Source: an uncultured Lachnospiraceae bacterium (GTDB lineage: Bacteria; Bacillota; Clostridia; Lachnospirales; Lachnospiraceae). Taken from it: DNA of 53,153 nt. The stretch spans positions 1 through 53,153 of the forward strand of contig CAJUQJ010000029.1 in NCBI GenBank assembly GCA_910588215.1. Direction: 5' to 3'. This document shows positions 44,041 through 51,053 of the stretch, piece after piece. Below the pieces are notes generated by a model. That model did no database searches and was not told where the DNA came from. It saw only the letters and a program-made list of their open reading frames with translations. Within the stretch, counting starts at the first letter, position 1; every line of letters begins with the position of its first letter. The translations under genes were made by a program, and so were the position numbers.

Positions 44041-44379
44041 TCATTCTCTGAAAATCCTCAGAATCTTTTCCCCGCTGTCCACCAGCATATGGAAGACCCT
44101 CAATATGTACACAGTCTGCTCCCTCTCATCAATCAGGAAGTAGATTTTTTAGTTTTTATAATAAGTCTTCCTGATCCCATACCTTGCCAGTTCCCTATCT
44201 TCATCCAGTTCGTGGCTTTGCGGGAACAGGCTGAGACTGTTTATCACCTTCCGAAAGGCTTTTACCATGTTGACCGCGGTTTCCGGAGACCTCAGCTCAA
44301 AGGCGATGTAGTCCGTCTGGTCTGCAATGTCCTCTTCTGCCAGCGGCAGGGTAACCACCTTATACTCTTTCATTGGCAT
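44041..44379 (-). pseudogene. RelE/ParE-type toxin with an in-frame stop
   Basis: The frame starts MPMKEYKVVTLPLAEEDIAD and continues QTDYIAFELRSPETAVNMVK and ARYGIRKTYYKN, a RelE/ParE-like toxin. After KTYYKN there is a TAA at 44149-44151 where a Tyr or similar codon is expected. The same frame then continues with KIYFLIDEREQTVYILRVFH and MLVDSGEKILRIFRE to a normal stop at 44041, which is the family's C-terminus. The full length would be 112 residues. The nonsense codon removes the last strands, so toxicity is probably lost. It overlaps the antitoxin gene. Confidence 0.8.
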
Positions 44380-44530
44380 ACCTTTTCTCCAGTTCATCAA
44401 AAAACTCGTTGCAGTCGCGGCCTTTTCCTGCAGCAATGTCCCGGTAGCTTTCCATTACCATTTCCCGTATCTGCTTCTGGCTTTCATCTATCTCTCTCCG
44501 ATAATCCAAAACCTGCTGTGCTGGGCTCAT
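44360..44530 (-). CDS. Putative antitoxin partner of the RelE/ParE-type toxin
   Basis: A 56-residue frame, MSPAQQVLDYRREIDESQKQ to EFFDELEKRYANERV, ends inside the start of the toxin gene (20-bp overlap), the usual antitoxin-then-toxin order. It is rich in Glu, Arg and Lys and predicted to be helical, like RelB/ParD-type antitoxins, though no family motif is certain. GAAAGAGGTGAGC lies just before the ATG. Unlike the toxin it is unbroken. Confidence 0.7.
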   Translation of the reverse strand: MSPAQQVLDYRREIDESQKQIREMVMESYRDIAAGKGRDCNEFFDELEKRYANERV

Positions 44531-44635
44531 GCAGCTCACCTCTTTCTTTTAAATGTATCTTTAATATAACCAAAAACGCTCCTTAATACAAGGAACATAT
44601 TTGTTAAATTTTTGCCACCGGTTCTCAAAGGCTTC

Positions 44636-44778
44636 CTGATTCTGAGAAAACCCCATTTCTTCCGACTCCTGCTGTCCGAGAGAGGCGACTCCTCTTATAT
44701 CAGCAGCTTTGTCTACATTCTGGTGGCTGTGGTCCTAATCGCATTCATCCTCAATGTGTTCCACATCATTTCCGTAGC
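44636..44778 (+). pseudogene. DUF4320-like fragment from a conjugative element
   Basis: The plus strand encodes RLLLSERGDSSYISSFVYIL and VAVVLIAFILNVFHIISV, which matches the N-terminal membrane-helix region of the DUF4320 (TadE-like) family found in conjugative elements. The match stops at about 44778, exactly where the acetyltransferase fragment on the other strand loses its own family sequence. It is therefore a cut piece of a conjugative-element gene. Confidence 0.65.
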
Positions 44779-45105
44779 AAAGCCTTTTCTTCTTTCTGAC
44801 GGTCGGACGCTGTAACCGCAATGGCCGAGATCCTTCAGGAAGTCGTTCAGCGTATGCCTGAAATCAATGATTCCCACAATTCTATCATCATCGACAGCAA
44901 AGAATGTGTCCGTTATAACCCAATTCGGATTCACCGTTTCCTCTTTCGTATTTGCGTCTATAGATTTGCACCATTCTGCGTAATCATCCGTTTTATCAAA
45001 TAATTCACTTCCATTGATGACAAATTCTCCATGTTCAAAAAATTCCTGTCTGAACTCTATGGCCAGTTCTTTCATCGCTTCTGTTGGTCTGACTAATTGA
45101 ATCAT
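44713..45105 (-). pseudogene. GNAT acetyltransferase truncated at the C-terminus
   Basis: 130 codons start MIQLVRPTEAMKELAIEFRQ and carry the GNAT middle region VDDDRIVGIIDFRHTLNDFL and the acetyl-CoA loop SVRPSERRKGFATEM. After ATEM the sequence becomes unrelated because it reads the complement of the DUF4320 fragment. About the last 40 residues of the usual enzyme are missing. It starts just after the end of the next acetyltransferase relic, so the two were probably an operon. Confidence 0.75.
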
Positions 45106-45108
45106 TTT

Positions 45109-45479
45109 TCACACTCCTTTATCTGCTAAGATTTTATCAAATTTCTTCTCCGACAGGATTTCATGGGGCACGAACTGCCCGTCATAGAAAAGAGAAAAGG
45201 TGGTAAAGGGCGAAGGGGTGCGCCCTCCTCAAAGGGCAGGACCATCAGCTCAAAATAAGGCTCTGCCGTATCCGCTGTCTGAAAGCCCTTATAGCCCATA
45301 TATTTCGGGTCAGAGAGGAATCCCATCTTTTTCCTGGAGGGCAGGAATGCAAGCCCCTCGTTGAGCCTGTCTTTCAGCCAGTTCTTTTTGGACATGACCT
45401 GGATATCCTTGTTACCCGAGATTGCACAGCAGATGTGCTCCTGTTCAATATTTTCGTGTGTCAATTTTACAAGTTCCAT
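45109..45479 (-). pseudogene. YoaP-like GNAT acetyltransferase with internal deletion and frameshift
   Basis: The frame begins MELVKLTHENIEQEHICCAI and SGNKDIQVMSKKNWLKDRLN, the N-terminus of a YoaP-like GNAT protein. From GLAFL it jumps to PSRKKMGFLSDPKYMGYKGF and TADTAEPYFELMVLPFEE, skipping the acetyl-CoA-binding middle. After FEEGAP the frame shifts; the C-terminus FTTFSLFYDGQFVPHEILSE and KKFDKILADKGV continues in another frame to a stop at 45109. At least two deletions have destroyed the gene. Confidence 0.75.
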
Positions 45480-45530
45480 ATTCTACTGCCTCCTCCTTCG
45501 ATCTGCATTTCGGTATAAAATGCAAAAATT

Positions 45531-46295
45531 TCATGCTTCTTTTTTTAGCTCTATAAAACTGTATATTCCCAAAATTATATATACGGGCACAACAATATAT
45601 AATGTCAAATCAGCATATCCGTTTATACTCGAAAAGCAATAAGGCAAAGCGCAGACATTGATCATAAAGTGGAGCATAATCGGTAACCATAAATTATTTG
45701 TTTTCTTATACACCATTCCAAAGAACATGCCCATGCCTATCGTCCACACAACCTTGCTTACGATTACAAGCAACGGCTGGTTTAGCACACCAAATATATG
45801 TCCGGCTCCGAAAATCACGGCCGATAGCACAACCGCAATCAAAGTGCTGTTTTTACTTTTTGCCAACATCTTTTCAATAAGATTCAGCAACAAGCCCCGC
45901 ACATAGAGTTCTTCAATGATTGCCACACCAATATAATACACAACACCTTCGATCAGCACCTTCTCAATAGATGGCTGACGGTCAAAAGGTGATAATCCCA
46001 CATAAAAAGCAAGAAAACCTACTGCCGCAACCAGCGATCCAATGATTCCGTATCTTTTAAGCCCATCGACCAGGCCCTTTTTCCTAAATCCCAAGTCCCA
46101 TGCAGGAACAAATGTCCTTAAAAACAAATAGGCTACCGCTCCTATGAACAAGAAATTTACCATAAGCGTAAAATAAACAGGCTCTATGTCCGCAACTCGA
46201 ATATGGACGAAAAATGCGCTTGGAATACCTGTTATTTCCATAAACGCAATGATCAAAGTCAAAACTGCTATATAAATGAACTCTCGCTTTTTCAA
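45531..46295 (-). CDS. CPBP family intramembrane protease
   Basis: A 254-residue polytopic protein with about seven helices. The active-site motifs of the CAAX/CPBP family are present: the EE-x3-R in AIIEELYVRGLLLNL, the first His in IFGAGHIFGVL and the second in LPIMLHFMINVC. In Firmicutes such proteins often serve bacteriocin maturation or immunity, but no bacteriocin is adjacent. It stands alone between the decayed acetyltransferases and the AT-rich stretch. Confidence 0.9.
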   Translation of the reverse strand: MKKREFIYIAVLTLIIAFMEITGIPSAFFVHIRVADIEPVYFTLMVNFLFIGAVAYLFLRTFVPAWDLGFRKKGLVDGLKRYGIIGSLVAAVGFLAFYVGLSPFDRQPSIEKVLIEGVVYYIGVAIIEELYVRGLLLNLIEKMLAKSKNSTLIAVVLSAVIFGAGHIFGVLNQPLLVIVSKVVWTIGMGMFFGMVYKKTNNLWLPIMLHFMINVCALPYCFSSINGYADLTLYIVVPVYIILGIYSFIELKKEA

Positions 46296-46428
46296 ATCAC
46301 TTCCTCCAAATTTCTATCTGTTTCCTGTTTCTGCAATATAATATGTGACTTCCTGACAAACAGGAATTCTGATAAGACACTTTTTATAGCATTTATTAAC
46401 TGTTATATTTTTACTAAAAAAGTTCGCA

Positions 46429-46470
46429 AACCCTTGAAAATGCTAAATTTATAGCAAGTGAGTTTGCCCT
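46429..46470. repeat. Nested palindrome in an AT-rich gap
   Basis: The arms GCAAAC and GTTTGC enclose a second pair TGCTA / TAGCA around AATTTA. The pattern of two nested short inverted repeats could be a recombinase core site or a terminator without a T-run. The 357-bp gap between the protease and DUF6061 genes contains also CCCTT/AAGGG-type short repeats near 46478-46545 but no gene. Confidence 0.4.
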
Positions 46471-46652
46471 TACACTTTCCCTTGTGTTATATCCTTTTCC
46501 CTCATGTTACGAACCCATATAAGGGCAAAAATAAGGGAAAGATAAACCTGTAACAAATTATAACACAGAATAAATTGGGCAGAAAGAACTGATAGAAATG
46601 CTTTCTTAAATTTCTCCGAAATTTAAATTAGTAAAGGAAGGACTGATAAGAT

Positions 46653-46892
46653 ATGAAATTCATATATGCTGAATACAATATGCACCACAACAGTGTTGAT
46701 ATAACAACATTTGACGGATATCTTCTGCGGATTGACTGCAACAAGGCTGAAGATGGATTAAAGACTACTCCCTGCTCTCAATGTGCCTTAGATGCACTGT
46801 CAATAGATGAACCATTTGAATATGCCCGCCTTTACCTTGAGGGCAATATGCAGATGTGGGTTGATGCAGAGGATTCTTTAGAAGCGTGGTAA
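46653..46892 (+). CDS. DUF6061 family small protein
   Basis: A 79-residue acidic protein, MKFIYAEYNMHHNSVDITTF through to AEDSLEAW, with a Cys pair in PCSQCALDALSID. It matches my recollection of the DUF6061 family, which is common in accessory regions of Clostridia and has no known role. AAAGGAAGG precedes the ATG. A terminator follows 16 bases after the stop, so it is probably a single-gene unit. Confidence 0.7.
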   Translation: MKFIYAEYNMHHNSVDITTFDGYLLRIDCNKAEDGLKTTPCSQCALDALSIDEPFEYARLYLEGNMQMWVDAEDSLEAW

Positions 46893-46907
46893 AAGTATAC
46901 AACAAAA

Positions 46908-46947
46908 ATATGTCAACTAAAGTTGTTATTAGTTGGCATATTTTTTT
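46908..46947 (+). terminator. Rho-independent terminator after the DUF6061 gene
   Basis: The stem ATATGTCAACTAA / TTAGTTGGCATAT (46908-46920 and 46929-46941, one wobble) with an eight-base loop is followed by TTTTTTT. Confidence 0.85.
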
Positions 46948-46957
46948 GAGAAATGTA

Positions 46958-46988
46958 TTGACTTGCCCCTAGGGACAAGTTGTAACAT
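46958..46988 (+). promoter_or_regulatory. MerR-type operator and promoter with 19-bp spacer
   Basis: The -35 box TTGACT (46958-46963) and the -10 box TAACAT (46983-46988) are 19 bp apart. The spacer is filled by the near-perfect dyad ACTTGCCCCTAGGGACAAGT (46961-46980; only one base pair off). This is the textbook layout for a promoter activated by untwisting by a MerR-family dimer. The MerR-type gene starts 28 bases downstream, so autoregulation is the natural reading. Confidence 0.85.
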
Positions 46989-47015
46989 GAGAAATACAGC
47001 AGGGAGGTAATGGCA

Positions 47016-47900
47016 ATGCAAAAGAAATGGATTGAAACAAATATGGGTATAACGCGAAAAACAATCGACCAATATGAGGAACATGGATTTATACATCCTA
47101 CAAAGAATCCAAATAATGGCAAGTATCGAGAATTTAGTGAAGATGATTTAAAACAAATTTGGCACATTAAATTTTTTGTACAATTAGGTTTTTCATTAGA
47201 AGAAATAAAAAATATGCTGAGTAATCCTAACTTTGATTTTTACAAAGCAATAGAAGAAAAAATCGAAAAAATGGAATCAGAAAAAAATCGGTTAGAACAA
47301 TTAATTGGTCTTGCAAAATTTATCAAAATGACAGGTCTGTTTCCGAGTGTCCCTAGTGAAATGGGATCAATCAAATTTGAGGATTTTTTAAAATATTCTT
47401 GTGAATCTTTAAGTGTTGATGCGGATTCACAATCAGCAATTATGTATGAAATGCTACAATATGCAATTTCAAAGCCTGATGCAGAATGGGATAATGAAGA
47501 CATACAACAGCTTTTTGAAAATATACTTGCCAAGCCTGAATCTGAATGGAATGATGAAGATATGTTGTCAATAGTGGAATTTTTTAAAAACATATTAGGG
47601 GAAAGCAATATAGAATCTATGTTTATGCTGCGATCATACTGGAAAGAATTGGCATCGTTGTCACAGCATGAAGCATCTCATCCAGAGGTACAAGCAGTGG
47701 TTAAAAAAATGTATGATTTTGAAAAGAAATTTCTTTTTTATGAACATTCAGGCACAATGACTCCTCAATGGTATGCACAACATGTTCCTAGCTATTTTAC
47801 CGGAAGTGATATAGCTACCTTCAATGAAAAAAAACTTGGGAAAGCAAATTGCGAATTTATTGTCAAAGCTATTGAATATTTTGGTGATCATTCAGAATAA
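47016..47900 (+). CDS. MerR family regulator with a TipA-like C-terminal domain
   Basis: A 294-residue regulator. The N-terminal helix-turn-helix is clear (WIETNMGITRKTIDQYEEHG, then YREFSEDDLKQIWHIKFF), followed by a coiled coil to about residue 100. The C-terminal part (about 120-290) is helical and TipAS-like, ending FNEKKLGKANCEFIVKAIEY. It holds an internal repeat: KPDAEWDNEDIQQLFENI and KPESEWNDEDMLSIVEFF. The ATG at 47016 is eight bases after GGGAGG; the 47010 ATG is too close. A ligand such as an antibiotic or another hydrophobic compound is inferred from family habit only. Confidence 0.85.
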   Translation: MQKKWIETNMGITRKTIDQYEEHGFIHPTKNPNNGKYREFSEDDLKQIWHIKFFVQLGFSLEEIKNMLSNPNFDFYKAIEEKIEKMESEKNRLEQLIGLAKFIKMTGLFPSVPSEMGSIKFEDFLKYSCESLSVDADSQSAIMYEMLQYAISKPDAEWDNEDIQQLFENILAKPESEWNDEDMLSIVEFFKNILGESNIESMFMLRSYWKELASLSQHEASHPEVQAVVKKMYDFEKKFLFYEHSGTMTPQWYAQHVPSYFTGSDIATFNEKKLGKANCEFIVKAIEYFGDHSE

Positions 47901-48031
47901 TCAAGGAATTTTAAGCCTTGTAACAGTAGTGCCAATTTTACGCTAATATATTAACTTGCAAGCTGTGATGTCTTGTAATAACGATACAGCAAATAAAAAC
48001 ACAAACCACTAAATAGGGAAGGATCTTGATT

Positions 48032-48442
48032 ATGAAGGAAATAAATCTTGACACTAAAGATACAAAAGAGAAATATTTTTTGATGAAGGTAAAAGAACAC
48101 AAAACAGAAATTGCTATTGCAACGGTAACAGCTTTTGCGGTAGTTGTAGGCATTGTTATTCATAAAAATAGTTCGGTTTTTAATATATCAGAAAAATATA
48201 TTGCAAAAAGCGTAAAAGAAATTAAGGGAATAAGTCCAATGCTCACGGTAGCCACTGATAATTATGGTATTGATAATAACTTAGCCAATAAGGATATCAA
48301 TGTTTCTGGTTATCCTAGAAAGTTGCGAGAAGGACATAAACGTTCTTCTGATAGATTGGAATTAGCTTTGCAGCATCAGTGTATTTTGGCAGATGATGAA
48401 ACTTGGGTAAATCCCTATTCTTATCAGAAAATGGGAGCATAA
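48032..48442 (+). CDS. Hypothetical membrane-anchored protein
   Basis: A 136-residue protein with one membrane helix (TEIAIATVTAFAVVVGIVIH) near residue 40 and a soluble C-terminal part. The tail VSGYPRKLREGHKRSSDRLE and ETWVNPYSY resembles a motif found at the end of several small proteins of mobile elements in Clostridia; I cannot name the family. GGGAAGG lies upstream of the ATG at 48032. It is AT-rich like its neighbours and converges with the XRE gene. Confidence 0.6.
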   Translation: MKEINLDTKDTKEKYFLMKVKEHKTEIAIATVTAFAVVVGIVIHKNSSVFNISEKYIAKSVKEIKGISPMLTVATDNYGIDNNLANKDINVSGYPRKLREGHKRSSDRLELALQHQCILADDETWVNPYSYQKMGA

Positions 48443-48447
48443 ATAAT

Positions 48448-48714
48448 TCAGTCAAGTATTTTGAAGTCAAAAATTGTATTCATGTCACAGTCAAGAATAC
48501 GACAACAGGCATACAAAAATAATACGGTTGGATTTTGTGTGCCTTTTTCTATTCTATTATACGAATATATAGAAATATCCACCCCATTGGTTTGAAGTCT
48601 TGCAACCATCTCTGTTTGCTTAATATTCATGGCTTTGCGCATTTTTGCAATGTTCCTGCCTATGTCAATATTGTTTACTTGGATAATTCTATCAATACTT
48701 TCTTCGTTTTTCAT
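48448..48714 (-). CDS. XRE family helix-turn-helix regulator
   Basis: An 88-residue single-domain regulator. The Cro/C1-type fold is seen in NIAKMRKAMNIKQTEMVARL, then IYSYNRIEKGTQNPTVLFLY and ACCRILDCDMNTIF. The length leaves no room for a ligand domain. Its ribosome site (AGAGG) lies in the loop of a perfect palindrome next to the ATG. It is divergent from the membrane protein and lipoprotein genes, whose promoter carries a related half-site, so it is likely their repressor and its own. Confidence 0.88.
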   Translation of the reverse strand: MKNEESIDRIIQVNNIDIGRNIAKMRKAMNIKQTEMVARLQTNGVDISIYSYNRIEKGTQNPTVLFLYACCRILDCDMNTIFDFKILD

Positions 48715-48738
48715 AATATTGCACCTCTGTGCAATATT
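48715..48738. promoter_or_regulatory. Palindromic operator or hairpin at the XRE gene start
   Basis: A perfect 10-bp inverted repeat AATATTGCAC / GTGCAATATT with a four-base spacer lies directly before the XRE start codon. In the mRNA it would form a hairpin whose loop holds the AGAGG ribosome site. As DNA it is a good dimer binding site. Both uses suggest tight autoregulation. Confidence 0.7.
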
Positions 48739-48762
48739 CTATGGAAATTTAGGGCAAAATAA

Positions 48763-48791
48763 TTGCACGAGAACGCAATAAATGATATAAT
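48763..48791 (+). promoter_or_regulatory. Promoter of the membrane protein/lipoprotein operon
   Basis: A -35 box TTGCAC (48763-48768) and a consensus -10 box TATAAT (48786-48791) are 17 bp apart. The -35 lies within ATTGC..GCAAT, an imperfect copy of the palindrome at 48715-48738, so the XRE protein may bind over it. Confidence 0.75.
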
Positions 48792-48824
48792 GAATGTAAA
48801 TTTTAGAAAGAGGAGAGAAAAAAG

Positions 48825-49391
48825 ATGAATAAACCAAACTCAGAGAAAATAAAAATTCCATTTTTAATGACTTTTATTGGATCAGTATTGTTGCTGATAA
48901 TGATTTTATTACCATATGCATCAGCAAAAGATGATTACAAAGAATATTTAAAAAGCGATCCTAAAAATTATTATGTCAGTGAAATTAAAATGACAAATGC
49001 CTCTGCCGTAAATATTTCTATGTTGGAATATAGCCGTATTTATGCAGAAACTGCAAGGCAGGGAATTTATAAAGAAGTAAGTATTATTTGCATTGTATTA
49101 ATATCTCTATTTGCACTTTTTTCTTTGCTGGCGCTGCTTATGTCATTGCTAAAAAAAGCTACTGGTATTATTATATTTGACCTGCTTGCATTGGCTGTAT
49201 TTTGGTTAATACATTTTGACTATGCAGACAGAGGTGTACTTCCTACCAATTCATACGGATGGGGTATTGCAAATTATCTTACATATATTGTAGGCATTGT
49301 GGTTGCTACAGGGGCCGTTTGGCTGTTTGTAGAAAAAAGAAAATTTAAACGGCTTGCAAAAAAACAACAAGAAAATACTATTCAAGAATAA
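48825..49391 (+). CDS. Hypothetical four-helix membrane protein
   Basis: A 188-residue protein with four predicted helices: FLMTFIGSVLLLIMILLPYA, a second near VSIICIVLISLFALFSLLAL, a third near GIIIFDLLALAVFWLIHF and a fourth near YLTYIVGIVVATGAVWLFV. Between the first two is an extracellular region of about 55 residues. The C-terminus is basic. The family is not recognised. GAGGAG lies before the ATG. It is the first gene of a unit with the repeat-bearing lipoprotein, 34 bases downstream. Confidence 0.7.
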   Translation: MNKPNSEKIKIPFLMTFIGSVLLLIMILLPYASAKDDYKEYLKSDPKNYYVSEIKMTNASAVNISMLEYSRIYAETARQGIYKEVSIICIVLISLFALFSLLALLMSLLKKATGIIIFDLLALAVFWLIHFDYADRGVLPTNSYGWGIANYLTYIVGIVVATGAVWLFVEKRKFKRLAKKQQENTIQE

Positions 49392-49425
49392 GAATTACAA
49401 AATTTTTGTAGGAAAGGAAATCATT

Positions 49426-50583
49426 ATGAAAAAGAAACTATTTATACCATTACTTTGTCTGTGCCTAGTTTTAATGACTGCCTGCGGAAAAAACAATGCA
49501 ATATCCGATAATACCAGTAATGTCCAGGATTCGTCCTCAATAGAAGAAACTTCGGAGAGCAAGGATATAAAAGAAAACAAAGACAATACAGATGATGTAT
49601 CAGAAAAACAAATCGGATTTGAAGAACTCAATGAAGCTGTATCAACAGATGTAGAAGATACTATTTCCGCTATAAAATTAGAATATGAAAAATTGGTAAC
49701 GGAAATTGATACATATGAAATGTATTTAGAAAGTACTGACAAAGTTGAAGCATTTTACAAGAAAGTATACGATGATACCAAAAATTTGTGTATTAGAATG
49801 CGCGAATATAGTATTAATTATGCCGAAGCAATTATGGCATCAGATAAATCTAATGATGATAAATACAAGGATTTTGAGGGGCTGTATGACTGCATTTATG
49901 ATGACGCCGGTGATGATATATATGATGAAATTTATGATGGTATCCTTGATGATATATACGATGATTTTTATGATGGCATTTTAGATGATGCATATGATAA
50001 TGGAGCGCCATATGATGAATGGTCTGATGCCCGTTCTAATGAATATGATTGGTGGTCTGATGCTCGCTCGGACGTATATGACGAATGGTCGGATTTCCGG
50101 TCGGATGTTTATGATTTTTGGTCTGATATGAGAAGTGAATTATGGGACGATGATATAGAGCGTGCAGAAGAAAAAATAGTGGATTTTCAAGAGGACGTTG
50201 AAAAACTAAAGCACAAAGGTACACAGAGTAATACTCAAACTTCAAATGAAGAAAATGACAGTGATGCTACACTTAAAGAGGCAGAAACTAATGATTCTAA
50301 TACAAATAATGAATTAGTAGACGGTATACGTCCTGAATTCAAAGAGGCAATGGATAGCTATGAGGCTTTTTATGATGAATATTGTGAAATCATAAAAAAG
50401 TATACGGAAAATCCGTCTGATATAGAGCTACTTGCTGATTATACGGATATGTTATCAAAAGCTGCCGAAATGACAGAAAAATTTGATGCATGGGAAAATA
50501 GTGACTTGAATAGCGCAGAATTAAAATACTATTTAGATGTTAATAATCGTGTCACCAAAAAACTTCTTGATGCATCCAAATAA
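49426..50583 (+). CDS. Acidic lipoprotein with tandem Trp-Ser-Asp repeats (DUF6591-like C-terminus)
   Basis: A 385-residue exported lipoprotein: KKKLFIPLLCLCLVLMTAC gives a signal peptide with lipobox LMTAC. A Ser/Glu/Asp linker and a helical region follow. Then comes a stretch of about 75 residues with two repeat types: IYDDxxDDIYDEIYDGILDD-like units, and about five copies of an 11-residue unit of the form YD-x-WSD-x-RS-x-x (YDEWSDARSNE, YDWWSDARSDV, YDEWSDFRSDV). The C-terminal EFKEAMDSYEAFYDEYCEII and MLSKAAEMTEKFDAWENSDL resemble DUF6591. AGGAAAGG precedes the ATG at 49426. Function unknown. Confidence 0.8.
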   Translation: MKKKLFIPLLCLCLVLMTACGKNNAISDNTSNVQDSSSIEETSESKDIKENKDNTDDVSEKQIGFEELNEAVSTDVEDTISAIKLEYEKLVTEIDTYEMYLESTDKVEAFYKKVYDDTKNLCIRMREYSINYAEAIMASDKSNDDKYKDFEGLYDCIYDDAGDDIYDEIYDGILDDIYDDFYDGILDDAYDNGAPYDEWSDARSNEYDWWSDARSDVYDEWSDFRSDVYDFWSDMRSELWDDDIERAEEKIVDFQEDVEKLKHKGTQSNTQTSNEENDSDATLKEAETNDSNTNNELVDGIRPEFKEAMDSYEAFYDEYCEIIKKYTENPSDIELLADYTDMLSKAAEMTEKFDAWENSDLNSAELKYYLDVNNRVTKKLLDASK

Positions 50584-50659
50584 AAATGTTAACATCAAAA
50601 CAACTGGATTATATGATTATAAAAAAGAGTTAATTTATCGCAATGTAAGGAGGATGACA

Positions 50660-50857
50660 ATGGGATATAGATTGCAGATTCATTTTAGCGATGGCAGTTC
50701 AGAACTGATTGATGAAGTGTTTGAAACAAAAGAAGATGCTGAAGCCGAGTATGATTCTTGGCTGGAAAATTATAGCGTTGGTGGAGAAACTTTAAAATTA
50801 GCTGGCGAAGATTATGACGATTCGGGTATTGAAGGCTATGATATTTTTGAAGAATAG
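50660..50857 (+). CDS. Small conserved acidic protein
   Basis: A 65-residue protein, MGYRLQIHFSDGSSELIDEV to GIEGYDIFEE, with no signal or membrane segment. AAGGAGG lies six bases before the ATG at 50660, a strong site; the longer upstream frame has none. It follows the lipoprotein by 76 bases and is probably in the same transcript. No function is known to me; the fold is likely beta-beta-alpha. Confidence 0.65.
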   Translation: MGYRLQIHFSDGSSELIDEVFETKEDAEAEYDSWLENYSVGGETLKLAGEDYDDSGIEGYDIFEE

Positions 50858-50866
50858 TTAAGGGTA

Positions 50867-51020
50867 GTGTTCTTAATTTTGTGTCTATATCCCCTATCTT
50901 ATTCTGGAGGCCGGGTGTGGGCAGAGCCCACAAAGCCTTATAAATACTGAGAATTTGGGCAATAGCCCATGCTACAAGCAATCGAAAAACGGAATCTCAA
51001 AGACACAAAATTAATTACAC
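50867..51020. repeat. 154-bp element bounded by 20-bp inverted repeats
   Basis: The left end GTGTTCTTAATTTTGTGTCT (50867-50886) pairs with AGACACAAAATTAATTACAC (51001-51020); 18 of 20 positions match. Inside are two smaller hairpins, TGTGGGC-AGA-GCCCACA (50916-50932) and TGGGC-AATA-GCCCA (50957-50969). No reading frame of note lies within. It may be a MITE-like sequence, a structured RNA, or part of the mobilizable element's control region. Confidence 0.7.
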
Positions 51021-51030
51021 CCTCTAGTTA

Positions 51031-51053
51031 AGAGGGGCTTACCTCGCCCCTCT
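51031..51053. terminator. Hairpin at the 3' end of the relaxase gene
   Basis: A perfect eight-base stem AGAGGGGC / GCCCCTCT with a seven-base loop contains the relaxase stop codon. There is no proper T-run on either side, so termination is likely but weak. Confidence 0.45.

Noticed and set aside
44089..44586. Plus-strand frame of 165 codons
   Set aside because: It is antisense to the toxin-antitoxin pair, which has clear family sequence and gene order.
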